The position numbers and the translations under genes were made by a program. From Rallus limicola (lineage: Eukaryota; Chordata; Aves; Gruiformes; Rallidae), in the NCBI GenBank assembly GCA_022605955.1, contig JAKCOZ010000041.1:3894501-3958500 (forward strand): 64,000 bases of DNA, given 5' to 3'. Below the pieces are notes generated by a model. That model did not search any database and was not told the origin of the DNA. It worked only from the letters and a program-made list of their open reading frames with translations. Shown piece by piece: positions 39,291 to 51,742 of this stretch (position 1 is its first letter; each line of letters begins with the position of its first letter).

Positions 39291-41535
39291 CATGTAGCTA
39301 TGCTGTGTGCAGCAAACAGGATCCTATTTGATTATGCCTACAGTTGCCTCAGGTTATGCCGTGACACAAAACAGGGCCAGGGAATGTGCTTGAGCATGGT
39401 CCACCCCCCTTAACTGTTGGTTTTCTCACTCTGGACAGCCTCAGACTGTTCTTCCCAGCCCAAGCCCCCAGCAGCAAGGCCACGAGCCAGAGGGGCCACT
39501 GGGCCTGCTTCCTGCTTGCAGAAGGCTCAGCCTTGCTGTTGTAAAACAACAACATCTTAGAAATACCTATGAGACCATATATAGTCACACTTTTCCTTCA
39601 TGTGTACCTGATCTATTCTCCACCCCCCTCACTTCTTTCAGTTGGGAGTATCAAGTGATGTGACCACAAGGCTCTGCAATCCCAAACCAACCCATAACAA
39701 CCCAAATCTGCTGTAGATGTTTTAATTGGTGTCTGTTTTAGTTGGTTCTGTCATGTGCTCCCCACTCATCATTCTCCCTGTCCACAGCATGTCTTTCCAC
39801 ATGAGCTCACAGAGGGTGTGAGCAAGCAGTGTTATTTGCTTTATATGGGACACTCTGGATCTTCAGCAAACATGGATAATCAGCTGCATTCGTATGACAG
39901 CTCAGTGTGAAACAGCCAATTCAACAGAAGACAAAGCCTCACCCAGCTATAACAGTTTTGCATTCCTAATAGTTGGTAAATTCAAGTTTAAAACAATCCT
40001 CTGGTTGGCATTCCAGGAGCTAAATTTTAAAAGAATATGCATCCACCAGAGATATTTATTGACTGCTGATCCTTCCAAGTTTCCCAAGACTGACCCAAGA
40101 GACTGCAGGGACAGAACGTGAGCTCTGCTTCAAGGGAACTATCCTGTGGGCATAGTAGGAGTCGCTGAATGGGCAGTGAGGAGAGGCATGCTGGCACACA
40201 GAACCACAGGAAACCTCAGCAGTGTTAGTATTTGGTTGATTTCTAAAACTAGATTAAAAATTCAGGTGGTTTAAAGTATTTAAATATTAAAAGAAGAGAG
40301 GAATAAATGAAATGCAACAGAAAGCAAGAGCAATGACAAATCCTGGAAAGGAGCAAGGAAAAGCAGGTGCAATAGTTCAGAATCACACAAGAAGAGATAT
40401 AGGGACAGAAGGATTTGAGTAAAGAATAGAAAAATCTCTATGTTTATTTTCATTTGAAGAAGTCCTAAAGGCATTGGAATAGTTTAATTTTCATAGCTGG
40501 TCTGGTTGACATTTTCTTTTAAACACCAGATTAAATAACACAACTCAGCTAACAGCATCTTTGCTATAAATGCTACGGGGCTAAAGACCAGATAAGCAGC
40601 AGCATTTAAAGGCTTTTCCCCTATGCAAATAAATGCTAGTAAATATTATCAACATATGCATATTTTGAGCAAGATGAAAATACAGAATTTGTTGACTGCT
40701 CAAGTCTGTTTTTCAGCTCTGTAATCCTGACGCCAACACCTGACACACATCAGCCTGAGGTTTACATAGGAGATGACAATTCCAAAGTTGTCTTAAGAGA
40801 GAGATATAGAAAATTGTAACTATATTTAATTAAGCATGTCATTGCCTGTTACATACACTAGAGCAATGTTTGGATTTCTCAGAGTCAGGATACATTAACG
40901 TGAAACAGCCTGATATAAGTGTACTAGAAAAAGTACATCTAGTACTTTCTAGTACTAGAACTTTCTCATCAGAAGCTCCCATTCTCAAAGGCAACAAAGT
41001 AATGAAAATATCAGCTCCTTTGTTAAGGTCAGAGTACAGGCCTTAAAGTTGTGAAATAAAGCCGGACACTATAGCTTCAGAAAAGACTCCAAAGTTCAGG
41101 GATTGTCAAATCTTCACAATGAAGCATCAGATACCAAAATTTAGGTGTGTATTTCAACCTTGATAAGCTTACATCACTTTTGTATTGCTTACACCTATTA
41201 TTGTTTTAACTTTTGAAGACTCTGGGAATATAGAAGCGGACAGACTGAACAGCACTTTCCGCTTTTTTTTTTTAAGGTAAAATCTAAATAGGAAAAAAGT
41301 TACAGGAGGAAGCACCTGGGGAGAAGCAACAGTTCTGGAAACATCAATCAAGATGTCACAGCATCACTGAAGTTGCACCTTTGGGCACATCCATGCTGTC
41401 CATTTGCAGGCTGTGCACAAACCCACAACCCCAATTCCCAGTACTACACATGGCTGATACAGGCCTGGACACCAGTGAAGCCCTGAAGAAGTTGGTGGAT
41501 ACTCCCTCGGGAAAACAAGTCCAAAGGGCTGGAGG
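39291..41535. other. Single-copy DNA with a GC-richer patch, no gene seen
   Basis: A GC-richer patch of about 220 bp (39340-39560) abuts the CR1 copy; it has no open frame or repeat hallmark that I recognise. Around 40921-40966 short repeats of CTAGTACT and ACTTTCT are packed together. The rest is AT-rich. Confidence 0.55.
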
Positions 41536-41719
41536 TGTTGCCCCATCCCTGGAGGCATTACCCTGTCCCTGGGGGTGTTCAGAGCCAGGTTGGCTGGGAC
41601 CCTGAGCAACCTTGTGTAGATCCAGGTCTGGAGGTTGGTGTCCCTGCCTGTAGCAGGGGGGTTGGAGCTCTGTGATCCTTGGGGTACTTCCAACCCAGAC
41701 CAGTTTGGGATTCTATGGG
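41536..41719 (+). mobile_element. CR1 LINE 3' fragment
   Basis: TTGCCCCATCCCTGGAGG, GTGTTCAGAGCCAGGTTGGC, CCTTGTGTAGATCCAGG, GGGGTTGGAGCTCTGTGATC and a GGATTCTATGG end form a short CR1 tail. A local duplication (CCCATCCCTGGAGG / CCCTGTCCCTGGGGG) is visible near its 5' end. It belongs to the same subfamily as the copy at 63636. Confidence 0.85.
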
Positions 41720-44700
41720 CCAGATCCAAGGAAAAGGACCATAATTCTATTACTGGTTTTGAGTCCAGACAAGTTTTATACCCTAATATAACTGCTGTAA
41801 TGTCTGATACTTCTGACTTAAAGGACAGAATTGTAATAAAGTTAGAAGCGTACCAAATTGCAGAAAGGACAATTTAAACTGAAGCTCTCAACATTAACAT
41901 CCAGGTTTTGAGCATTCAAAAGTGAGCTATGAAGCACCAGAAAAAAAACACATTTAACTTGAGGCCTTTGGTAAATGTCAACCAGGGGAAATGTGACTTA
42001 GATTATTAGAGAGAGTCAAAGAATATAATCCACAGTAGATCACTTCAGTCCTAGCTAATTACTAAAGGCACCAGTTCATTACACTGCTGTAACTGTATCT
42101 AATTCAGTTTGCTCTGCAGTTCATCTATTATGTCTTTTGTATGTGTTACTGTAGAGGCTGTTGCAGAGCACAATCTGCTCCAAAGGTGCTTCTCAACCCC
42201 TGCAGCTCCCACTAAGCAGGTCCAGAAACTGTAATTGAGGTTTGCTCAATTTTAAGCTGACTGCCAATCAGCAAAAACAAGAAAAAAAAAGAACAAAAGA
42301 GGGGGAGAGGGAGCAGGGATAAAGATAAACTCATGTTTAAAATCAGGACTGTGTTTGAGACATTTTCTATAATAAAGCTGTGCAACTGGAGTTGGTTAAT
42401 AGGAAGGTGTTGTCAGATGCAAATTTGAAATTCAAAAGAACAAAGCTATTTAACCTATGATCAGAGCATTTAGAAGATAGATTTCATTATAAAGAGGCCT
42501 TGAAATTTATTTGCATGTGATTCTGTGGGTGTTGAAGTTTTGCATGCATTCAAGACTTAAGCATATTCATTTATTCAGAGGGAAAAAAAAAGTCTCAACC
42601 AGAGTTAAGAAGTATCCAAAAATTTCTAAGTCACAGATGACTGAGGAAGTACCTAAAAGGTCTTTTTTTATGTTTATCTTTTTCTTGTTCTCAGCCCTGG
42701 ACACCTTTTATTGACCACTGCTGGTTAGCTGAACCTTTGGTAACAGCCTAATATCATCACCCAGGCAACCTACTGTCCCTCCTTTGATTCACTTGGTAAA
42801 TGTTCTGGACAAAATATTGAGAACTATTTGCACAACTGAAACCTTTCCACAGAGTAAGTGTGAGGTAGCTATAGCTACATACATCTCAAAACTATACAGC
42901 AACTTAAAACACTTCAAGAGCTTCGTAAGCAGCATTAGAACACTTAATAACAGGGACAAACACTTTGTGCAGTGCAAAGTACCACTTCATGAAAACCCAT
43001 ACTACATATCAAAGGACATTTACTAGCCATACCTGACTTGACAGTAGTTAATAATAATGAAAAACAATTTTTTAAGTGACCATAACAAATTTCTTTTACG
43101 TAGTGCATGCCATTCTTGTCACTTTTTATGGCTTGGAAGTACAGCAACATAATGGATATTAAAACTGACATAGCTCCATATTTTAAATAGTTGTCATCTG
43201 CTCATATTTTTTTGTTTAATAGGGTTCTCAAAAGTCATTTGCAGCTAATTGGCACTAGTTCTAATTGAGCTTTGTGTAGGTATTAGAAGGAAAACCAAAA
43301 AGCCAGCTTTGCAACAATTTCCTGTACAATGAATCAAAAAATGCAGTATCTTTGAGAAATAAAAAATGTGTTCCTATATAAATAAAATGACTGTAAGGCA
43401 CGGGAAACTGTCAGGATTCTCAATATCCAGTCAAATATGATGTGTGAGTGAAATAGGCCCTGTTTTCCTCCATTTTTACAGTGGGCAGACACTCCAGCTA
43501 TCTCTAGCACAGATGAATAAGACAATCAATTGGCTTAAACCCTCCCTTGCAGTAAGAAGCAATGACCAGGCTGTCCTGAGGCCACACTGAACATGTTTAA
43601 CTTGAGCAGACACTGATGTCAGCATTAGGAACTTGCCTAAAATGTAAGTCACCTAAAGCTGTATGACCGTCTATTTTGGCCCACCACTATTTAAACTTCC
43701 AGCAATAAACTACTAAAAATAAATCTTTCCTGAACTCACTGACTGCACCCTGAAAATTCCCATAGGGCCCAACACCACAGCAAAGTCTAGAAACCTCAGT
43801 GCAGGAACCACAGTCAGAAGGAAGTGCCTTCACCAGCATGCTCATTCGAGATGGAGCGAGACCTCTGCAGTGCCTTACACCTTGAAGTATGACTTTTTAT
43901 AGAACAAAGTTACATAGATAAGACAACATGTTACCCAACAGCATTCTCATCACATCAGCTGCAGACATGTCCACAGTTCTTAATACATTTTTTCAAAGGC
44001 TGTGAATTGAGGGCAGCAGTCAAAGCCCCTAATCTAGATGAACCCTGGACAGAACCTTCCTTCCAAAGTCAGCTCTGATTTCTGGCTTTGACTTCAAAAG
44101 GAGGACTGCCCAGGCATGTTTCCAAGGGGATGACACATATCTACTTACAGGATCTAGTCTAAGAGGTCATGACTGCCCCTTGACTGCACTGAGATCTGCA
44201 CATTGTCTATTGCCTAGTGATGACTCTAGATAACATTTTCAGTGACGGCAAACTCATGAGATACATTTGAGCAAGCTTTAACTTGTAGAAGAGCTTTAAC
44301 AGATTCCCCAAACTGATTACAAGCCCTAGGTATTTAGGCAGCTGATGAGCCTGCATTTGGGTTTTCCATGCTTTCTAACATGTATCAGCTAAAGAAGGGC
44401 ACCTGAAGTATGTGTACTCTCTCTTCAATTGCTCCTTTAACCAGCATGGTATAGACACATCCCTACCTTTATATAGCAGCAAACACATCAAGTCTTCTTG
44501 TGCCTCAGAGCCTCTTAATCCAAAGAAAAGATAAAAAACCTGAAAAACCAGCTGCATCACACAGAGCAATCCAGCAGGGTGTTGGGTATCACCTCCTTGC
44601 TCACTGGAGCTCACTTTCATGTCTTCGATCTCTTTACCTCCTTTTAAGCCCCAAACCTTCACACCAGAGAAGATAAGGAACCAAGAAATATAAAGAAAAG

Positions 44701-47323
44701 CATTTTATAGCCTTCTTCTAGAACTGTCTGCACTGCTGGGAAGCTGAATGCAAGCATTTCTGCCTGCAGCCAAAACCAAACACCAGCAGTGCCAGGCAGC
44801 AGCTCCCTTCCCTGCCACAGTAAAGCCAGGCCCCACAGCTATACCCAGTTACTTGGGTGCATCAGCACTCCAAGGTGCACCCTCAAACAGGTCTCTGCCA
44901 TGTCTCAAATTCAGCTCAGAAGCCTCCAGTGTTCACAGGTTCCTGAATGAGAAAAGTGACCCTGAAAAATGCCTCCCTGGATAAAGTGTGGAAAAAAAGC
45001 AAGTACAGGTTGTAACCCTCCACACTGAAATCCAAAATACAAAGAACAAATGAACTTGTCATTATTAATATTCTCTTACTGCACTACACAAGAATAATGA
45101 AGACTTAATCACATGTTGAGGTTTATTTTTGCCATTCACCTTCCTCAGGTTTTCCATATATGAAGTGTGTTTGCCAGTAACTCATGGAGTTATCGATTGC
45201 TGCATACTAAATCGAGTCAGATCATTTGTCCTCCAGGTTCTTCCTTCAACACAGCAGGCAAAGCTCTGTTTTCTAAGGACTAAACAGTTCAGATGATAAA
45301 ATAAAGACTTTCTTAAGGCAAGATAGAGGAAACACACTGACAGCTGGGGGCTGTGTTGCAAAAATAAAAAATGTTCAAACCCATGTGTTTGCATCAGATA
45401 GCTCTTTTGGCTATGATCTCACTTCAGATATCACACATTAGAGAAAATAATTAGCTTATTGGAGTAATTCCTGCTAAAATATCAAAAGGCTTATCCATCA
45501 TCCGTTCATCACTGCACTCAGAGGAAAGAAACTACCTTGCCAATGTACTGAAACACAAACAACAAAAAGGAACCATTCAGGCTAGCTCCTTGAAGCTACC
45601 TTGGCATGGGAAGTAAAAAGCTTAATATTAAGAGAGTCTCAAATAATTTGTAAGGACTGTTTCACAGTGCAACATCATCAGCAATGTTTGGTGACCAAGG
45701 ATTCATTAAGGAGATGATGAAGCAGTTGGCAGGGATGAAGTTTGAAGAGCAAGAAGTGGTACTAAAGAGAGTTCATAAGGAACCCAACAGCTCTAACCAT
45801 GACTTATATTTAAAGTCTACATTCTTTTCAGCTGAACCCTAATGGCCAACAGAAATGACTTGCTGTGTTTCTTTTAAACATTATCTTTTTTCTGTTTCTA
45901 ATTACATGTGCCAAAATGTTTACATTGCCTTTGTCCCACCATACCACAGATGCAGTCTGCTCACACAGGTCTTCCCTAAAACTGAATGTTTGTGCCCTGT
46001 TGTCATTGGTATGTCAAATCCTGATTTTCTGGTGAATTTTCTGAATTAAAAGCAACAAAAAAAAAAAGTAGTTTAGGGATAAGATATACCTTTCAACTCA
46101 AGTAAGAACAGTGGGTTTGTATTCACGTTGCTGCATATTTTTGTCCTGCTTCATCTAGTTTTACTCATGAAAATACGTAACATTTCCTTTCAGAATGGAA
46201 AGCTAACACTCTCTGCAGCATTCCTCTCCTCCTTCAAAACTACTGCAATGCAACTAGACAGTTTTAGTGAGAAGACAACCACATTTTGGGGTGAATGTGT
46301 TAGGTTTGTTATTTTTGTTTCATAGTTGTAAGTGTAGTTGCTGCTGGATTTTTGTTTCATACATGTGCTGAGTTTCCTCACAACTAGAGGGTGTATTACC
46401 TGACGCTTGTCCTTCCAAGGGCCAAGTAGAGGATATCTTCTAAAACAAAGAGGAATACTGCATCTCCCATTCTGAACAGCATCCAAATTTTACAAATCCT
46501 CCCTTACATAAGGCTGGTATTTTCCCACACATTTCCCTCATGTCCTTTAGCTGCAACACAGCTGCAGTTTTGCTTCTACACTGCAGTGGAATAAAGGAAA
46601 CTCAGTTGGAAAGCATTAAGCCTCTGAAAATGACTGCAATTACAGGTCAGAATTAGAAACCTACTGAATACAGGCTGCCCTGGAGCCTGCTGTACCTGGC
46701 TTTGGCACAGTTTTTGACTGATATCACCTCCCATTAATATCAGTGCTACTTAACCCTGAAAGAGTGCCAGAGTTAGAAATGGAGCTGACACAACTAGGTT
46801 TTAATGGTCTCCAGCAACAATGTTTACTGCTCCAAGGTAAAAGGTGAAGAAAATATGTTGTCCTTCCATATACTATTTTAGCAGATCTAGGTAAAAAGCC
46901 TTTTGACACATGGACCTTAGGAAGAAATTGAATACAAGTGTAATCTGCCCAAAATCTGTTACCACACAGCCACAAAGGATATTTTAGTTTCTCCTCTTTT
47001 TGATTCATGTGTTTGAATGGATGATCTCTCACCGCAGAATATTTTTATCAGAACTCTCAAACTGGGAAAGCCAGTGGCATTTCCTTGGCAGGGTAGCCCT
47101 TGTTCATGAGGCCAAATGCAACTGCGTGGCTTGTGACAAACAATGCACAAACGTCTCCCAGCAACCTCTCCTCCCTCTCCCGCTGCCTAAACATGTTGCC
47201 GCTGCATCAGGGATGGGCAAGCAACTTGGCAAATGAAAGCAACTAGCAGAGCAGGTGAAAGGCAGGAATGCAAATAGGATTGCTGTGCCTTGAGTTAAAC
47301 AGTGGAAGGACGGAGGCAGGCGA
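41720..47323. other. 5.6 kb without a recognisable gene or transposon
   Basis: AT-rich, CpG-poor DNA with only short frames that lack recognisable features. No repeat family or RNA gene is seen. Confidence 0.6.
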
Positions 47324-47370
47324 CAAGGAACCCAGAACTGGATAGAGTACTTGGGGTGTGGGCTCGAGCA
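47324..47370 (-). mobile_element. Short inverted CR1 piece at the head of the next copy
   Basis: On the plus strand CAAGGAACCCAGAACTGGATAG...GGTGTGGGCTC corresponds, in reverse, to the same CR1 block seen at 6642-6672 (CAAGGAGCCCAGCACTGGAC). The same block also occurs in plus orientation immediately to its right (47371-47413). So the block is present twice, head to head. Confidence 0.55.
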
Positions 47371-47881
47371 TTGGTGAGGCTGCACCTCGTGTGCTGGGTC
47401 CAGTAGTGGGCTCCTCACCATCAGAAGGACATGGAGGTCCTGGAGTGAGTCCAGAGAAGGGCAACCAGGCTGGGGAAGGGGCTGGAGGGCAAATCCTCTG
47501 AGGAGCACCTGAGGGCGCTAGGGGTGTTGAGCCTGGAGAAGAGAAGGCTGAGGGGAGACCTTCTCCCCACCTCCACTGCCCTGCCAGGAGGGTGCAGAGA
47601 GGTGTCCGCTGGTCTCTTCAGCCAGGGGCCAGGAGCTGGGACAAGGGGCAGTGGGCTCAAGCTGTGCCAGGGCAGGGTCAGAGCAGATGGGAGGGCAAAG
47701 TTCTTCCCTGGCAGAGTTGTCAGGGCCTGGCCCAGGCTGCCCAGGGAGGGGCTGAGTCCCCTTCCCTGGGTGTGTTTAACAGCTGGGGAGATGAGGTGCT
47801 CAGGGATCTGGTTTAGCTTAGGATGGGAATGGTTGGACTTGATGAGCTTCAAGGTCTTTTCCAACCTTGTGATTCTGTGAA
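47371..47881 (+). mobile_element. CR1 LINE fragment
   Basis: TTGGTGAGGCTGCACCTCGTG opens the copy. Then come AGAAGGACATGGAGGTCCTGG, GAGTGAGTCCAGAGAAGGGC, GAGCCTGGAGAAGAGAAGGCTGAGG and CTGCCCAGGGAGGGGCTGAG, and it ends CCAACCTTGTGATTCTGTGAA. Frames at 47421-47864 (minus) and 47524-47880 (plus) lie within it and are shadows. It is a further CR1 subfamily and appears older than the 3345/6166 pair. Confidence 0.93.
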
Positions 47882-50800
47882 CATGTAGATGCTCAGCAGT
47901 GCGGGGCAGTACAGAGGCATCCAGCCCATGATGCCGAGGCTACTGCGTGGCCTCATGCAGCATTTCGTGCCCTCCCATACATGTGAGTTGACGTTACCAC
48001 AAGGACCAAATCCAAGAAAAACAAAGTGACTCTGAAATAACACTTCCCAAAGCATAAGATGCTTTTACCTGAGGGATGCTTCCCCCCACCCACCCCCTTC
48101 AGGTATCAGGAAGGCAGGTAGCAGAGAGAGAAAGAAGAGAGGTGGGGAGAGAGGGAACTTTGAAATCACATTCTCACCAAAGAAACTGCAGAGGCACAAA
48201 TAATTCAACACCTCATACTGTGACTTCTCCCTATTAACTTTTACATAGCAAGCTTGAAGCTAGCCAAGCTGCTGAGCTGGGAATAAACTTTTAAATGCAA
48301 AATGAAGAAAGCCTGTTCAACACACGACTTGCCTGATATCACCCAATCTCTAGACATCCCTATTTTTAGCCGCAAAATAATTTGTATACCAGAAATCTCT
48401 TTCCTCTTCAAGAGAGTTTTATAATTACAGATACATGCCAGGAGACAATATTTGAATTTAGTTTAATTTATAAATTACCTTGAAGCAGGTTTGTCCCCGG
48501 TGAATTTAAAACATTATCTAAAATTTTGTGTTTTATCCACAGCTGTCAAGTGAGCAATTTCCCTGCCTTGAAATATATATAATGCTAAGCGCTAACCCTG
48601 AAGAGAAGGGGAAAAATTAATCAAAATCTCTATCCTCAAGAAGAAAGAAATCTGGTGATACTCCTTTCCATTCCACAAAATTATGATAAATTACTGATCC
48701 AAAGCATATCCAGTATCAAGCATATGGGGTGGTGACACTGATTTAACCATTCTGGGATGTGGGTAACAGTCCACACAGCATCGTACAACATCCAGAGCAA
48801 AACAGCTTCTCTCTGAAAAAGCTGAGTCTGCTCACAGACAATACCAGCCAGGGGTGAGCAAAGAGGAACTTTATTATCTCGGATTTGCAGAGGCACCCCA
48901 AGCACAGAGCGTGTGAGCTGACTGCACTCTTAAAGCCTTTGCCAGAAGATGAACCTGTGTATCTCAATCCCAGTTTAACACTTCAACCATAGATCAAGCT
49001 TCCCTTATCCTTGCTTGCAAATCCAGGCTGTCTAAGTCCATGGGTAGGATCTTTATTCTTCCTGCTCCTCCTCCTCTCCATATCCTTTAGTTTCTAGTTT
49101 TTCCTTTCACCTTTAGTATTTTTAAAGCAAATGTTTGAAACCTTTCCAGGACAACGGACAAGAAGATAGGGCTCTGCATCCTATACTATTCACCTCTTTC
49201 CATTAGGAGGCCAGGCTGAGAGCCGGATGGCAAGTACCACCAGCTCCTTTGCACCAGGTCTCCCCAGGCTGCTCAGACAGCAATCTGTACAACAACTGCT
49301 TGGAGGGGACACAGCTGGGTCACCACTCTCTGCTGTTTATTTTTGTTAATCCTACTGACAATAATTTATGCCAGTAGAGACAGACCAGTGAAAAATCCCA
49401 AAAGCCACCAATGCAAAAGTGACAGGAGAGAACTGCTTTAGGACTCTGACTTTAGCTTCATGCCCAGTCGTGTTACATCAACATAAGGGTCGACATAAAT
49501 GATTTAGTGGCTGGCCATGAGCGAGACAAGCTGTCTTCTCACCATAGAGGACATGAGAATTTGGGGTTTAGTGAAACCTTGAAAAGTAAATTAATATTTC
49601 CTATGGGGATATCATGAAACATTTACTCCTAATGTAAATTACATTTTCATAAAAAATTAAAATTCCTTATGAAGAAGTAAAAACCCCAAGAATTTAAAGT
49701 ATTTTGACTTCACAGCAATGCTACAAACAATCATAATCCTGTGATTATCTGCAAATTTTAGTCTCTGGATCCACTAGATCTTTAGAAGTACATTTCTCAT
49801 CCATCTTTTATCATAGTAGAAATGAGGGCACAGTGCTGACAAAGTCTGACACAGTAAATCAGTAGCAGAACTGACTAAATATCCAAATTCCCTGATTCCT
49901 ATTGCAAATATTACTCCACATTACTGACATTATCCACTGCCTTATATATGGACTTTTATTACCAAGCCTTAGTCATAAAGTAACTCTATTTCTACTCTAT
50001 AAAACCAGAATGAATAACCTTTTCTGTTATTTTAACTTTGTGGGATATTTTCTATTTCCTGCAGATAGATGGCAAATCTGTCTTCAGCACCCACCCTCAT
50101 CTTTTTCCTTCTTGTTGGTCTGAAGACACCCTTTTGTGCTCACACCTTAGCTGAAAGCAGAAGCACATTAGGCTGCAGGTCACACATGCACTACAGGCTG
50201 TAGGACCTGGCACAGAACTAAAGATGCAAACAAGAGTTTTCCAAGATTTTTCACAGCTCTTCAAACTACAATATTAGGAGCAGTATTTAATGATGCTCAT
50301 CAACATACTATTTTACACACTCCAAGGCTCTAGGAACCACTGGTTTGACAGAGTCTCTCATAATTCCTGTTCTCTTTTCCTGAAAAATGCACTAGCATCT
50401 TCCACTCTCTGCCACAGCGTATGAGGTTAGGTACCTAGAGCACAAAGCTTTTCAACTTTGAGACAAGAGAATCCATTCTCCTCATTTTCTAAGCCAAAAC
50501 AGGAACAGAGCTGAGTTTACAATAGCTTAAGACCTGCTGAATTGTCCTCACAAACTTGGACTTTGTGGGAGATTTTATGGTAAGGGGGGTGATTCTTCTT
50601 AATCCCGTAACTGCTTCATTTTGCTGTGCTAATTACAGTATGCATGAAGAAAGGAATAACAAACAGGCCTTTTGTGGGGATGAAGACCCCATTCTAGACA
50701 CTCATATAGTCTCTGAAATTCCCTGGGCTCGGTTTGCTTTTTTTACAGAACACTTAAAGACAGGGATATTGGATTTGATGGAGTGGAACTGTTCAAAAAT

Positions 50801-51218
50801 GCAATGCTTGGTGTTTCCTTTGTAATATGCTCACATACAGTGCTTTAAAGCACTAGAAAGCAGTCAGTGTGCTTCAGGGGCTAGAAAACCTCAAATTCTC
50901 CATGTTAGCAAGGGCTCACCTGTGCAATGGATAGCATCAGGGCTGGTGCACAAAGGAATGAACAATGACTTTGCCAAAGTTTACCAGCTCTGTCGTACTG
51001 AAACAGCCATTGCATACAAACTCATTGCAAACAATGCAAAACATACAGGGAAAATGCAAATAAAAATTCTATTCAGTCAATGTCCATTCACATTTCAGAT
51101 GGGAGAAACTCTCATATATTCCAAGTTCAGTCTGACCAGCCTCAGAAATATATTATTGAGACCAGGGGAGTCCCACTCTGGCTCCAACAGCATTCCCTCA
51201 ATTACATGCTTTCCCAGC
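47882..51218. other. Single-copy DNA, no gene seen
   Basis: The first ~110 bp (47895-47995) is CpG-richer than its surroundings. Nothing else is recognisable; frames are short. Confidence 0.55.
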
Positions 51219-51742
51219 TGTCCTGGTTTCAACTAGCAGAGAGTTAATTATCTTCTAGCAGTGGGAGCTGGGATGAGAGCAGTGCTGAGAACACACGGAT
51301 GGGTTAGTTGTTGCCAGCTAACAAGGCAGCAGAGGGGTGCCCAGGCAGATGGGAGGGGATACAGCTGGGACAGGTGCCCCAAACTGGCCAAAGAGGGTAT
51401 TCCATGGCAGTTATGTCATGCTCAGCATAAAGGAAGGCTTGTGGAGGGAAGAACATGTGGCTCCAGGACACACAGTTGGGTTTTGGGGTGGCTGTGAGCT
51501 GTATAGACTGAGTTGTGCGGTTCAGTGAGAAACTGCATCATTTATCATCAGTTTCATATAGTTTGCTATAAAAGTCCTATTATTGTTATTTCTCTCTCTG
51601 CTGTCCCAGTAAACTGTCCTTATCCCAACCACCGAGGTTTGCCTTTAGTTTTTCCTTTTTCCCCTTCCACTCTACTCATCATTTACAAGTGCTCCCAGCA
51701 GCTGTTTGCCCCATATCCTGGTGCTTGGCTAAAATAAAACTA
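51219..51742 (+). mobile_element. Solo LTR, ERVL-type
   Basis: It opens with TGTCCTGGTTTCAACTAGC and GAGAGTTAATTATCTTC, the standard 5' end of bird ERVL LTRs. GGGTATTCCATGGCAGTTATG and TCATGCTCAGCATAAA follow, then an AGTAAACTGTCCTTATCCCAACC poly(A)-signal region near 51609. The end is decayed, with AGCAGCTG, GGTGCTTGGCT and an AAAATAAAAC remnant of the usual GGGTTAAACCAC terminus. No internal region adjoins either end, so it probably arose by LTR-LTR recombination. A target-site duplication is not visible, and the 3' boundary is approximate. Confidence 0.85.
51609..51614 (+). promoter_or_regulatory. Variant polyadenylation signal in the solo LTR
   Basis: AGTAAA occupies the place where related LTRs carry ATTAAA, just before CTGTCCTTATC. 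It is possibly weak or inactive. Confidence 0.4.

Noticed and set aside
47421..47864. 147-codon minus-strand frame
   Set aside because: Antisense to a plus-strand CR1 copy; no independent evidence of coding.
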